From NCBI RefSeq assembly GCF_014596085.1, contig NZ_JACCJY010000005.1, positions 206,615-270,614 of the forward strand: a stretch of DNA of 64,000 bases, read 5' to 3'. Source of the stretch: Azospirillum tabaci (lineage in GTDB: Bacteria > Pseudomonadota > Alphaproteobacteria > Azospirillales > Azospirillaceae). The position numbers were made by a program, and so were the translations under genes. This document shows positions 1 to 10,412 of the stretch, in pieces (position 1 is the first letter of the stretch; every line of letters begins with the position of its first letter). Under the pieces are notes generated by a model. That model was given only the letters and a program-made list of their open reading frames with translations, searched no databases and was not told the origin of the DNA.

Positions 1-787
1 TGTACCAAGTCAGCGGCAAGGCCCCGCAGATCATCGAAAAGGTCGCCACCCACAGCACCGCGTGGGAGTCGAACCAGCCGAGCGAGGCGTCCTTGGTCGA
101 GAAGCCGCCCGTGGCGATGGAGGCCATGGCGTGGTTGATCGCGTCGAACCACGTCATTCCGGCCAGATGGTAAGCGACCGCCGACAGGATGGTCAGCGCC
201 AGATAGGTCATGGCGATGGCCCCGGCGGTGTCCTGCACCGTGGCGAAGGGCTTGTCGCCCTTGTCGGAGGATTCGGTGCGGAACAGCTGCATGCCGCCGA
301 CCCGCAGGATGGGCAGCACCGCGATCGCCATGACGATGATGCCGACCCCGCCGAACCAGTTCAGCAGCGACCGCCACAGCAGGACCCCCGGCGGGGCGTT
401 GTCCAGCCCGACGATGACCGTGCCGCCGGTGGTGGAGAGTCCCGACATCGCCTCGTAATAGGCGCCGGTGAAGGACAGGCGGGCGGCGGAGATCATGAAG
501 GGCAGGGCGCCAAAGGCCGCCAGCACGCACCAGGACAGCGTCGTCAGCAGGAAATGCTGCTTCACGGTGAAGCGCGTGCGTTCCTTGCTCGACGTCGCCA
601 GGACCATGCCCCCGCTGACCGCCAGAGTCGCCGCGCTGGAGCCGACGAAGGCCGTCCAGTCGCTGTTGCCTGCCGCGGCGTCGGCCAAGGCCGGCACCAG
701 CATGCCCAGCCCCAGGATGGTCAAAAGGATACCGATGATGTGGAAGACCGGTCCCAGCGCAATTCCATTGCCGACGCCATTGCCCAA
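1..787 (-). CDS. trkH: TrkH-family potassium uptake protein (partial, C-terminus beyond the left edge)
   Basis: Membrane subunit of the Trk/Ktr potassium uptake system. The reverse-strand reading frame gives PVFHIIGILLTILGLGMLVP at the N-terminus, then a pore-loop region with SFTGAYYEAMSGLSTTGG, and LNWFGGVGIIVMAIAVLPIL and FDAINHAMASIATGGFST further on, all typical TrkH segments with the selectivity-filter glycines. The gene runs off base 1, so about half is missing. There is no in-frame ATG near the N-terminus. The TTG at 787, preceded by AAGGG about seven bases upstream, is the most likely start; the frame stays open further upstream (another TTG at 874). No trkA is visible in the window. 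Confidence 0.85.
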   Translation of the reverse strand, partial: MGNGVGNGIALGPVFHIIGILLTILGLGMLVPALADAAAGNSDWTAFVGSSAATLAVSGGMVLATSSKERTRFTVKQHFLLTTLSWCVLAAFGALPFMISAARLSFTGAYYEAMSGLSTTGGTVIVGLDNAPPGVLLWRSLLNWFGGVGIIVMAIAVLPILRVGGMQLFRTESSDKGDKPFATVQDTAGAIAMTYLALTILSAVAYHLAGMTWFDAINHAMASIATGGFSTKDASLGWFDSHAVLWVATFSMICGALPLTWY

Positions 788-923
788 GGCTGTGCCCTTC
801 GTCGCCGCGGGGGCCGGTGGCGGCGCCCCGTCCTTCCCCGAGTTTTGCCCCGTTGTCCTGCGCTGATTATCCAAAGGGACGGGAGCTGTCCATCCGCATC
901 GGGGCTGCGGACCCGTCTGCGGG

Positions 924-2633
924 TCAGACGAATCCGGCGTCTCCCAACATGCGGTAGAACTCCCGCAGGGCGCGCTGCTGCGCCACCGCGTCGGGCAGGT
1001 CCTCCACATATTTCCGGTCGAACTGCGGTTGGCGGAGATGCTCGACGACGCGGCGCCGGACCATCTCCAGCGCCCGCCGGCTGCGCAGGATGCCCGGCGC
1101 GCAGACCTGCAGCAGGCGGTTCGCCCGCAGCCGCAGCGCGTCGCCGGGATCGTCCAGCCGCTCCACCACCCGCTCCTCGGTGATGTAGGCCACCAGAATT
1201 TCGTCCAGATCGCTGGTCAGGCGGGTCCGGGCCTCCTCCGGCAGCGCCGAGTCGGCGGCTTGGCAGTAGAGCAGGGTCAGCGCTTCCAGATTGTCGCGGG
1301 GCGGCAGACGGGGGTGGATGAAGCGGCCATAGCACGCCGGGTTCCCGGTCAGCGCGCGCAGCAGCCGCAAGATGTCCGTGGTGTGCCCATGCCCAAGGTC
1401 CGAGTCGGCCAGTGCCAGCAGGAAGCGCACCCGATCCCGCGCATCGGGGATGCGGTCGGCCACTTCCGCGATGGCTTGCCTGCGGCCCGGCGCACCGCCG
1501 CCCTCCAGGAAGCGCAGGTAGCGCAGGACCAGCGCCTCGGCCATCGGCCCGCCACCGGCCGGCCCGTCGGGGCCGAGCGTGCGCTTCAGGATCTCCTGGA
1601 AGGCCTCCATCTCCAGCGACGGGTCGGAGCGGTAGAGGGGCTGCGTGCCCTTCAACTGCCGGCGCACCAGATCCAGGATGACCAGCCGCGTCTGGTCCAG
1701 ATCGTGGAAGGCGAGAAGCTCGTTCAATTGGACGGCGCGGTCGTCCTCCGCCCGCTTGGCCGGGGACAGGCGGCCCCGCGACAGGTCGATCAGGTTGCAC
1801 AGCGCCTCCGCGAGGCTGCCCTGGACGCCGAGAAGTTCCTGCGCGACCGAGGGCGCGCCCAGGACGTCGGCGATCACGCCGTCGAGCAGCCCCAGCGGGC
1901 GGTCGGCCGCAGCCCCGTCCTCCCGCGCCAGTTCGCCCAGGAAATCCAGCTTGGCCAGCCAGTTGCGCATCTGCACCAGCTCACGGGACAGGACGACGCG
2001 GGCGAGGAAGTCGCGCTCCTCCGCCGGCAGGCTCGAATCCAGCCGGTCGAACATGGGGCGGAAGCCGGTGGCGGCGATGGCCGGCAGGTCCTTGCGCGCG
2101 GCGGCGACGCGCGCCCGGTCGGTCAGTTCGTGCATCAGCAGGTTCAGCGCGTCGCGTCGACCGCGCCCGTCCGTCCCGGCCTTCCCCGCCTGGAGGGCGG
2201 CGACCCGCCCGACCGCGGTGGGCACGAGGTTGTCGGTGTTGAGAAGCCGCGCCAGCTCCGCGTGGTTGTGCAGCACCTCGGTCGGAGTGACCACCGCGCG
2301 CTCCACGTAAGTGCGCAGCACGCGGTTCATGGCCATGCGGCTCTGCACGCCGTAGCAGTGGTCGAGCGTGAGACAGAGCGCCGGCGCCTCGTCGATGGGG
2401 GAGGCGGCCACCGTGCGGGAGACCTGACGGAACTCCACATGGACTTCCGTCTCGACATGGCGGCCGTCCGGGCGCCGCCAGTCGCGCACCACCCGCATGC
2501 CCTCGACCTTGCCGCCGGACAACGCCTTGCGGCCGAAGACCAGCGCCTCCGCCTCGGTGTCGAAGCGGGCTTCGAGGACCCAGTGGTCCTGCTTGTAGAT
2601 CTGCACTTCGTAGCTGGCGGACGGGCGTGCCAT
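924..2633 (-). CDS. conserved hypothetical protein, 569 aa, mostly alpha-helical
   Basis: I do not recognise this family. The start is set at the ATG at 2633 (MARPSASYEVQIYKQDHWVL); the frame is open further upstream but that part looks like non-coding sequence. Residues 1-80 form a small alpha/beta-looking domain (YEVQIYKQDHWVLEARFDTE, then a KALSGG segment and VRVVRDWR) reminiscent of short regulatory domains that read an instruction or ligand. The remaining ~480 residues are leucine- and arginine-rich helices with no transmembrane segment or catalytic motif I can name, suggesting a helical-repeat scaffold. It lies 3' of nothing obvious: trkH follows in the same direction after 136 bases, so co-transcription is possible. 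Confidence 0.75.
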   Translation of the reverse strand: MARPSASYEVQIYKQDHWVLEARFDTEAEALVFGRKALSGGKVEGMRVVRDWRRPDGRHVETEVHVEFRQVSRTVAASPIDEAPALCLTLDHCYGVQSRMAMNRVLRTYVERAVVTPTEVLHNHAELARLLNTDNLVPTAVGRVAALQAGKAGTDGRGRRDALNLLMHELTDRARVAAARKDLPAIAATGFRPMFDRLDSSLPAEERDFLARVVLSRELVQMRNWLAKLDFLGELAREDGAAADRPLGLLDGVIADVLGAPSVAQELLGVQGSLAEALCNLIDLSRGRLSPAKRAEDDRAVQLNELLAFHDLDQTRLVILDLVRRQLKGTQPLYRSDPSLEMEAFQEILKRTLGPDGPAGGGPMAEALVLRYLRFLEGGGAPGRRQAIAEVADRIPDARDRVRFLLALADSDLGHGHTTDILRLLRALTGNPACYGRFIHPRLPPRDNLEALTLLYCQAADSALPEEARTRLTSDLDEILVAYITEERVVERLDDPGDALRLRANRLLQVCAPGILRSRRALEMVRRRVVEHLRQPQFDRKYVEDLPDAVAQQRALREFYRMLGDAGFV

Positions 2634-2925
2634 GGTGCCATTGCCCCGCTGCTGCTGGCACGGTTCGTACACAGGATGCCGGAGGTTTCGCGTCAAACTC
2701 AACAGAGATTCGTTTGGAATGCCATCCTGATTTGAACCTTTCCGGATGGGCGCCTGTCGTCGGCGCAGGGGAGACGGGCACGGGTCGCGGGGCTTTTCCG
2801 TTTGCATGAGGAAGGGGGGTGGGGTATTGACCCGCTCCGTATGCCCGAGCACCGCATGCCCACCGGACGTGCGGGCTCTCGCCATGCCGACGGTTTGCCA
2901 CCCATTCGACGAGACGACGCAGGCC

Positions 2926-4089
2926 ATGCCCGCTGATTCCCTGAGCTCCGCCCTGTTGCCCGCCGGCCTGCACGACGTGCTGCCGCCCGAAGCGGCGCAC
3001 GAAGCGGCGGCGGTGGCGCGCCTGCTGGCGGACTTCACCGCCCACGGCTATGAGCGCGTCGAGCCGCCGCTGGTCGAGTTCGAGGACAATCTGCTGTCCG
3101 GCTCCGGCGCCGCCATGGCGAAGCAGACCTTCCGGCTGATGGACCCGCTGTCGCAGCGCATGATGGCCGTGCGCGCGGACATCACCCCGCAGATCGTGCG
3201 CATCGCCACCACACGCCTGAAGAACGGCGCCCGCCCGGTGCGGCTGTGCTACGCCGGGCCGGTGCTGCGCGTGAAGGGGTCGCAGCTCCGTCCCGAACGG
3301 CAGATCACCCAGGTCGGTGTCGAGCTGATCGGCCCGCTGGAGGCCGAGGCGGACGCCGAGGTGATCCTGCTCGCCGCCCACGCCCTGGAAGGGGTGGGGG
3401 TGCGGCACCTGTCGGTGGATCTCTGCGTTCCGACCATGGTGGCGCGGGTCTGCCGCGGCCTCGGGCTCGGCGAGGAGGAAACCGCCCGCCTGCGCGAGGC
3501 GCTGGACAAGAAGGACGCCGCCGCGGTGACGGCGGTCGGCGGTCCGGCGGCCACGCTGCTGCACACGCTGATGGCCGCCTCCGGCCCGGCGGAGCGCGCC
3601 ATGGAGGTGCTGTCGGCGCTGCCGCTGCCGGAAACGGCGGAGAAGGACCGCCGCCGCCTGACCGACGCCCTGCGCCTGCTGCGCGCCGCGCGCCCCGATC
3701 TGACGATCACCGTCGATCTGGTGGAGCACCGCGGCTTCGAATACCAGACCGGCCTCAGCTTCACCCTGTTCGCGCGCGACGTGCGCGGCGAGCTGGGGGC
3801 GGGGGGCCGCTACCGCGCCGGCGTGCGTCCGGGCGTGGAGGAGGAGGGCGAGCCGGGAACCGGCTTCACCCTCTACATGGACACGCTCCTGCGCGCCGTT
3901 CCGGCGCCGGAGCCGGCCAAGCGCGTTTATGTGCCGCATGGCACCTCCTGGGCGGCCGCGGGCAAGCTGCGCGCCGAGGGCTGGGTCACCGTGGCGGGGC
4001 TGGCCCCCGTGGCGGACGCGGCGGCGGAGGCCCGGCGGCTGGACTGCGGCCACCGGCTGGACGGCGGCACGGTCACGCCGCTGACTTGA
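2926..4089 (+). CDS. hisZ: ATP phosphoribosyltransferase regulatory subunit
   Basis: HisZ is a catalytically inactive histidyl-tRNA synthetase paralogue that pairs with short-form HisG for the first step of histidine synthesis. At 387 aa it has the usual length. Class II synthetase-like features are present: [14 protein letters not shown] near residue 10, motif 2-like [28 protein letters not shown] and the [11 protein letters not shown] segment, and a C-terminal GYRxGVRPG-like loop ([11 protein letters not shown]). It lacks an anticodon-binding domain, which separates it from HisS. Start ATG 2926 gives the normal N-terminus; an in-frame ATG at 2884 is a less likely alternative. purA follows after 91 bases. 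hisG is not in the window. Confidence 0.93.
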   Translation: MPADSLSSALLPAGLHDVLPPEAAHEAAAVARLLADFTAHGYERVEPPLVEFEDNLLSGSGAAMAKQTFRLMDPLSQRMMAVRADITPQIVRIATTRLKNGARPVRLCYAGPVLRVKGSQLRPERQITQVGVELIGPLEAEADAEVILLAAHALEGVGVRHLSVDLCVPTMVARVCRGLGLGEEETARLREALDKKDAAAVTAVGGPAATLLHTLMAASGPAERAMEVLSALPLPETAEKDRRRLTDALRLLRAARPDLTITVDLVEHRGFEYQTGLSFTLFARDVRGELGAGGRYRAGVRPGVEEEGEPGTGFTLYMDTLLRAVPAPEPAKRVYVPHGTSWAAAGKLRAEGWVTVAGLAPVADAAAEARRLDCGHRLDGGTVTPLT

Positions 4090-4180
4090 GACTTCACGAT
4101 GGGGCTTCCCCCGCAAGGTCGGGGGACGCCTTTGCATGGGCAACGTTTTCTTTCTGCCTTCTTTTTTTGCGGAGACACAC

Positions 4181-5473
<1,293 letters not shown>

Positions 5474-5482
5474 GGCTTGTTG

Positions 5483-5515
5483 AGTGGTTGCGGTGGGGGT
5501 CCCACCGCAACCACT
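5483..5515 (+). terminator. purA terminator hairpin
   Basis: A 14-base perfect stem (GTGGTTGCGGTGGG with its complement) closes on a three-base loop ten bases after the purA stop, with an extra A-T pair outside. The downstream tract is only pyrimidine-rich (TTCCCTCCTC), so termination may be incomplete. Confidence 0.7.
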
Positions 5516-5597
5516 TCCCTCCTCGTTAACAGTTTGTTTGCCCTTTTCGAGCGACTAAGGCTGGCACACGCTCGCAGGCTCCGGGGATTCGAACGCC

Positions 5598-7640
5598 ATG
5601 CCATCCGATGCCATGACCGCAGCCGCCGCGGATCGGATGATGGCGAACGCCGAGCCGGTCAAGCTGGCCGAGCGGTACGAAATCCATCCCAACGCGCCGC
5701 TCGCCGCGCTCAACGCCATCGGCGGCAACGCCTACACGGCGAAGCCGCTGCGTGACAAGCGGTCCGAAGCCTTCGCCATCATCGGCCACGGCGCCACGCT
5801 GGCGCGCACCGACATCGCCGCCACCGTCGCCAGCCTCGACAATCAGGCCCACATGCGCCTGCTCGACTGGGGCATGGTGGACTGGCCGGCAAGCCACGGG
5901 CGCCGCCTCTGCATGATTTTCGAGCGTCCGGCGGGCAAGCGGCTGATGAACAGCCTGACCGAGGCCACGGACCCGATCCCTGAAGACCATCTGACCCGGC
6001 AGATCATCCACCCGCTGGTCGCGGCGTTGAAGGAGCTGTCGAGCCGCGGCGTGGTCCATGGCGCGATCCGCCCAACCAATCTCTATTACCGCGATCTGGC
6101 CTCCAGCAGCCTGATGCTGGGCGAATGCCTGTCCACCCCGCCGGGCTACGGCCAGCCGGTCCTGCTGGAGACGGTGGAGCGCGGCATGGCCTCCCCGGCC
6201 GGGCGCGGCACCGGCACCATGGCCGACGATCTCTATTCGCTGGGCGTCACGCTGCTGCTCCTGCTGCTGGGGCGCAACCCGGTGGGGGCGCTGGAGGACG
6301 AGGCGATCCTCCAGGCCAAGATCGAGCGCGGCTCCTACCCGGCGCTGGTCGGCCAGATGCGCCTGCCGCTGGCCATCAGCGAGGTAATCCGCGGTCTGCT
6401 GGTGGACGATCCCAAGCAGCGCTGGACGCTCCAGGATCTCGATCTCTGGGTCGCCGGCCGCCGCCTCAGCCCGAAACAGCCGCAGGTGCCGCGCCGCGCC
6501 GCCCGCCCGCTGGAGTTCCAGGGGCAGGACTACTGGCATTGCCGAACGCTGGCCCGCGCCTTCGCCCGTCATGTGGCGCCTGCCGCCACCGTCATCGAGG
6601 GCGGCGAACTGGACAAGTGGCTGCGCCGCTCCATGGGCGACGACGCGCGGGCGGAGGCGGTGGCGAACGCGGTGCAGACCGCCTCGACCACCGGCAAGGG
6701 CGGCAGCATGGCCGAACGGCTGGTTGCCCGCGTCTGCATGGCGCTGGACCCCGGTGCGCCCATCCGCTACCGCGGCAAGGCGATGATGCCGGACGGCATC
6801 GGCACCATGCTGGCCGATGCTTTCCTGCGCGGCGAGTCGCCACAGCCGTCGGCGGAGGTCCTGGCCAACCAGCTTCCCATGTTCTGGGTGAGCGTGCAGA
6901 GTGACTTCAAGCCGGAGTTCGTGCCGATGGTGCAGAACTTCGATCAGGTCCGCGGTCTGCTGGACCGCACGGGCCACGGTCTGGGGGTGGAGCGCGTGCT
7001 GTACGAGATGAACCCCACCATGCCCTGCATCAGCCCGCTGGTCGCCAAGCAGATGCCGACCACACCCGCGGAACTGCTGCGCGCCCTCGACTGGATGGGG
7101 GCGGGGAGCGAGCGGCACAAGGACCCCATCGACCGCCACGTCGCCGCCTTCCTGGCGGTGCGGCACCGGCGGACCGACGAGATGCTCTACACCCAGCTCG
7201 GTTCCAGCATCGAGCCGATGCGGCGGGTGATCGCCATGCTGACAATCCTCGCCGACGTGCAGGTGCGCACCGGCACCGACTCGCTGTCGCACCTTGCCGC
7301 CTGGGTGGTGTCGCTGCTCGACCCGGCCTTCCGCCGCTTCCACAGCCGGCCACACCAGGACAACGTGCGCAAGCTGGCCGATTCCGCGGCCCACAATGGG
7401 CGCCTCGGCGATCTGCTGAAGATCGTCGACGATCCGGAGGCGCTGCGCCGCGACAAGCTGGAGTTCGAGGCCGCCCAGATCGCCTACCGCGAGGCCGATG
7501 CCGAGATCAACAAGCTGCGGCAGAGCATCGGCGACCGGAACAGCATCATCGAATCGTCCGGCCGGCAGGTGGCGGCCATCGTGTCGAGCCTGCTGTCCAC
7601 GATTCTGGTTGGCGGCATCATCCTCTTCTTCGCCTTCTGA
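5598..7640 (+). CDS. protein kinase-like (pseudokinase) protein with C-terminal membrane anchor
   Basis: A 680-aa protein whose residues ~20-290 have the layout of a Ser/Thr protein kinase: VVHGAIRPTNLYY (152-164) sits where HRDLxxxN belongs, MADDLYSLGVTLL (208-220) where the subdomain IX Asp and SxG belong, and DPKQRWT (271-277) is the conserved arginine of subdomain XI. The catalytic residues are absent: no VAIK lysine (FAIIGHG), alanine-isoleucine in place of the HRD Asp, and LGE in place of DFG. It should therefore be a pseudokinase. Residues ~290-630 are an unassigned helical region, a short coiled coil follows, and residues ~657-680 form one membrane helix ending the protein, a tail anchor with the bulk in the cytoplasm. 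The next gene, 34 bases on, encodes a membrane protein and is likely co-transcribed. Function unknown. Confidence 0.85.
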   Translation: MPSDAMTAAAADRMMANAEPVKLAERYEIHPNAPLAALNAIGGNAYTAKPLRDKRSEAFAIIGHGATLARTDIAATVASLDNQAHMRLLDWGMVDWPASHGRRLCMIFERPAGKRLMNSLTEATDPIPEDHLTRQIIHPLVAALKELSSRGVVHGAIRPTNLYYRDLASSSLMLGECLSTPPGYGQPVLLETVERGMASPAGRGTGTMADDLYSLGVTLLLLLLGRNPVGALEDEAILQAKIERGSYPALVGQMRLPLAISEVIRGLLVDDPKQRWTLQDLDLWVAGRRLSPKQPQVPRRAARPLEFQGQDYWHCRTLARAFARHVAPAATVIEGGELDKWLRRSMGDDARAEAVANAVQTASTTGKGGSMAERLVARVCMALDPGAPIRYRGKAMMPDGIGTMLADAFLRGESPQPSAEVLANQLPMFWVSVQSDFKPEFVPMVQNFDQVRGLLDRTGHGLGVERVLYEMNPTMPCISPLVAKQMPTTPAELLRALDWMGAGSERHKDPIDRHVAAFLAVRHRRTDEMLYTQLGSSIEPMRRVIAMLTILADVQVRTGTDSLSHLAAWVVSLLDPAFRRFHSRPHQDNVRKLADSAAHNGRLGDLLKIVDDPEALRRDKLEFEAAQIAYREADAEINKLRQSIGDRNSIIESSGRQVAAIVSSLLSTILVGGIILFFAF

Positions 7641-7674
7641 CGGCGGCCTTCAAACCAAGGATCGGGTGGCACCC

Positions 7675-8202
7675 ATGGCGCGCGGCGGCAAGAACGGCGG
7701 AAAGAAGAAGAAACGCAAGGGCAGCATGCTGACGCTGATCCTGCTGATCATCCCGGCGGGTCTGGTGGTGCTGCCCACGTCGATCCTGTTCGGCATCGGC
7801 ATGATCCCGACCATCGTCGCCTACGTCACCGACCGCGACCCGGAGAAATCGGCGCCGATCACCGTCGGCGGGCTGAACTTCTGCGGCTGCATGCCCTACG
7901 CCATCGAGCTGTGGAAGCACAATCACACCATCGGCGCCGCCGGCAAGATCTTCATGGACCCGCTGGCCTGGCTGGTGATGTACGGGTCGGCGGCGATCGG
8001 CTGGGCGCTCTATTTCGGCATACCGCCGATGGTGGCGAATTTCGAGGTGATGCGCGCCGAGAAGCGGGTCAGCGCGCTGAAGGACGTGAAGGTCGGCTTG
8101 GTCCAGGAATGGGGGCCGGAGGTGGCCGGCGACCTGTTCGACGAGGCGGGCGGTCACGCGCCGGACGAACAGGACCAACTGGCCGAACCCGCGGGGGCGT
8201 GA
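7675..8202 (+). CDS. small multi-pass membrane protein, partner of the pseudokinase gene
   Basis: A 175-aa protein of no family I recognise. It opens with a very basic stretch (KNGGKKKKRKG) and then has about three hydrophobic helices: roughly residues 17-50 (two close segments), and 98-121. Between them lies a loop with an FCGCMP Cys pair, and the C-terminal ~50 residues are soluble and acidic at the end. Start ATG 7675 is preceded by AAGGATCGGG. It lies 34 bases after the pseudokinase gene in the same direction, so the two probably form a membrane complex; that pairing is inferred from position only. Confidence 0.75.
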   Translation: MARGGKNGGKKKKRKGSMLTLILLIIPAGLVVLPTSILFGIGMIPTIVAYVTDRDPEKSAPITVGGLNFCGCMPYAIELWKHNHTIGAAGKIFMDPLAWLVMYGSAAIGWALYFGIPPMVANFEVMRAEKRVSALKDVKVGLVQEWGPEVAGDLFDEAGGHAPDEQDQLAEPAGA

Positions 8203-8215
8203 GGAGAGTGTATTT

Positions 8216-8238
8216 CCCTCTCCCCAAAGGGGAGAGGG
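8216..8238. terminator. bidirectional hairpin between convergent genes
   Basis: CCCTCTCCCC, an AAA loop and GGGGAGAGGG form a ten-base perfect stem between the convergent membrane-protein gene and rpoH. It is the half-unit of the larger intergenic inverted repeats seen at 19.4, 40.2 and 50.9 kb. Confidence 0.6.
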
Positions 8239-8245
8239 TTGTTAA

Positions 8246-9130
8246 CTACCCAGCCAGCTTCTGTTCCACCGCGGCGTTGCGGATGGCCTTCTGGAGCTTC
8301 TCGAAGGCGCGCACCTCGATCTGGCGGACGCGCTCGCGGCTGATGCCGTATTTCTGCGACAGATCCTCCAGCGTGGTGGGGTTGTCGCGCAGGCGGCGCT
8401 CCACCAGAATGTCGCGCTCGCGCTCGTTCAGGTTCTCCATGGCGGCGGTCAGCAGCTTGCGCCGCTTGCCCAACTCCTCGTTCTCGGCCAGGGAGATTTC
8501 CTGGTTCGCCGTCTCGTCCACCAGCCAGTCCTGCCACTCGCCCTCGCTGTCGGCGCGCAACGGCGCGTTCAGCGAATGGTCGGGGGCGCCGAGGCGGCGG
8601 TTCATGTTGACGACGTCCTGCTCCGGCACGTCGAGGGTCGTGGCGATGTGGCGCACCTGCTCGGGCGACATGTCGCCCTCCTCGATGGCCTGCATCTGGC
8701 CCTTCAGGCGGCGCAGGTTGAAGAACAGCTTCTTCTGCGCCGCCGTGGTGCCCATCTTCACCAGCGACCAGCTGTGCAGGATGTATTCCTGGATGGCGGC
8801 GCGAATCCACCACATGGCGTAGGTCGCCAGCCGGAAGCCGCGGTCGGGATCGAACCGCTTCACCGCCTGCATCATGCCCACGTTGCCCTCGGAGATCAGC
8901 TCCGACAGCGGCAGGCCGTAGCCGCGGTAGCCCATGGCGATCTTCGCCACGAGCCGCAGATGGCTGGTCACCAGCTTGTGCGCCGAGTCCGAATCCTCGA
9001 TCTCCTGCCAGCGCTTGGCCAGCATGTACTCCTCCTCCGCCGCAAGCATGGGGAACTTGCGGATTTCCTGGAGGTAGCGCGAGAGGTTGCTTTCGGAACT
9101 GATGACCGGAACGCTGGATATCGTCGCCAT
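8246..9130 (-). CDS. rpoH: RNA polymerase heat-shock sigma factor (sigma-32)
   Basis: Directs RNA polymerase to heat-shock promoters. The 294-aa protein has sigma-70 region 1.2/2 (LSRYLQEIRKFPML, then SHLRLVAKIAMGY, region 2.4 LATYAMWWIRAAIQEYI), the RpoH box QKKLFFNLRR just after region 2 that marks sigma-32 rather than housekeeping sigma, and a region 4.2 helix-turn-helix ending SRERVRQIEVRAFEKLQ. Start ATG 9130 is clear. Alphaproteobacteria often carry several rpoH copies; nothing here says which paralogue this is. Confidence 0.96.
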   Translation of the reverse strand: MATISSVPVISSESNLSRYLQEIRKFPMLAAEEEYMLAKRWQEIEDSDSAHKLVTSHLRLVAKIAMGYRGYGLPLSELISEGNVGMMQAVKRFDPDRGFRLATYAMWWIRAAIQEYILHSWSLVKMGTTAAQKKLFFNLRRLKGQMQAIEEGDMSPEQVRHIATTLDVPEQDVVNMNRRLGAPDHSLNAPLRADSEGEWQDWLVDETANQEISLAENEELGKRRKLLTAAMENLNERERDILVERRLRDNPTTLEDLSQKYGISRERVRQIEVRAFEKLQKAIRNAAVEQKLAG

Positions 9131-9313
9131 GTTGGACCCTCTCCGACGGCTGTTGTTCGTGCCTTCTCACGGGCACACGGCCGTTCACTGTTCTGCGCCG
9201 CCTCGCCGTCCGCTTGCCCGTTCGATCCGCCGGGGATGGTCCCGGATGCAAGCGTGAGCGTGGGTGGCTGTTGACGCGAAGAATAACCGACTTCTGCGCG
9301 CGGGTATAGTGGA

Positions 9314-10366
9314 TTACAGCGATTCTAAGAAATCTGACAAATCTTTAATATCCGTGGGTAGCGGCGCCTGGAAGCGGACCGTCTCCCCCGTTGCGGGGTG
9401 CCGGAAGGTCAGCCCGACGGCGTGCAACGCCTGACGTGGAAAGCCAACAAACCGTTCGCGATGGGGTTCCGGCAGGGCTGAGGCGTGCTTGCCGCCGGCC
9501 CGGCCGGCACGCCCCTTGCCGTAGAGCGGGTCGCCGACGATGGGATGGCCGATGTGCGCCATGTGCACGCGGATCTGGTGGGTGCGTCCGGTCTCCAGCG
9601 TGCATTCGACCAGCGCCAGCGCGGTGCCGAAGGAGCGGACGACGCGGTAGCGGGTGGCCGCGTGCTTTCCGCCGCCGGTGACCACAGCCATCTTCTTGCG
9701 GTCGGTGCTGCTGCGCCCGATGTTGCCCTCGATCCGTCCCTCGCGGGGGGAGGGGACGCCCCAAACGAGAGCTTGGTAGGTGCGGCTGAGCGTGCGGCCG
9801 GAGAACTGCTCCGTCAGCGCGTGGTGCGCGCGGTCGTTCTTGGCGACGACCATCAGGCCGCTGGTGTCCTTGTCGAGCCGGTGGACGATCCCGGGACGCC
9901 GCACGCCGCCGATGCCCGACAGGCTGTCGCCGCAGTGGGCGAGCAGGGCGTTGACCAGCGTGCCGTCCGGATTGCCGGCGGCGGGGTGGACCACCATGCC
10001 CGCGGGCTTGTCGATCACCAACACGTCCTCATCCTCATAGACCACGTCCAGGGGTATGTCCTGGGCTTCGGGCTGTGCAGGCTCAGCTTCGGGGATGAAA
10101 ACGTCGAAAGTTTGTCCGGGCTTGACCTTCACGGAAGGGTCCGTGACCGTCCGCCCGTTGCCGTCCTGCACGCAGCCCTGCTCCAGCAGAGCCTGCACGC
10201 GCGACCGCGACAGGCCGGGAAGCCCCGTCGCCAGGGCCTTGTCGAGCCGCTGGCCGCCGGCCTCGTCCGGAACGCTCCAGCGGTGCCGCGTGCCTTCGCC
10301 GGTTTCGCCGTCCTGCGTTCCGGTGTATTCGTCCTCATCGTCGTCGATTTCGGTGCGTTCGGGCAT
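9314..10366 (-). CDS. rluD: 23S rRNA pseudouridine synthase, RluD type
   Basis: Isomerises specific uridines of 23S rRNA (RluD: helix 69). An acidic N-terminal tail is followed by an S4 RNA-binding domain (QRLDKALATGLPGLSRSRVQ) and the catalytic domain, with the RluA-family motif HRLDKDTSGLMVV containing the nucleophilic Asp. GRTHQIRVHM is the second signature. Start ATG 10366 gives 350 aa; GAGGAG lies 11-12 bases before it. It is divergent from the next gene with only 46 bases between starts, so their promoters overlap. Confidence 0.92.
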   Translation of the reverse strand: MPERTEIDDDEDEYTGTQDGETGEGTRHRWSVPDEAGGQRLDKALATGLPGLSRSRVQALLEQGCVQDGNGRTVTDPSVKVKPGQTFDVFIPEAEPAQPEAQDIPLDVVYEDEDVLVIDKPAGMVVHPAAGNPDGTLVNALLAHCGDSLSGIGGVRRPGIVHRLDKDTSGLMVVAKNDRAHHALTEQFSGRTLSRTYQALVWGVPSPREGRIEGNIGRSSTDRKKMAVVTGGGKHAATRYRVVRSFGTALALVECTLETGRTHQIRVHMAHIGHPIVGDPLYGKGRAGRAGGKHASALPEPHRERFVGFPRQALHAVGLTFRHPATGETVRFQAPLPTDIKDLSDFLESL

Positions 10367-10412
10367 CGTTCGGCAAAACTCCTCACATTCGCGCGAGAGT
10401 GGACCCCAAACC

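Noticed and set aside
2746..2925. Extra N-terminal codons for HisZ from an upstream start
   Set aside because: The upstream residues (Arg/Gly/Pro-rich) do not resemble HisZ, and the first family-like residues begin right after ATG 2926.
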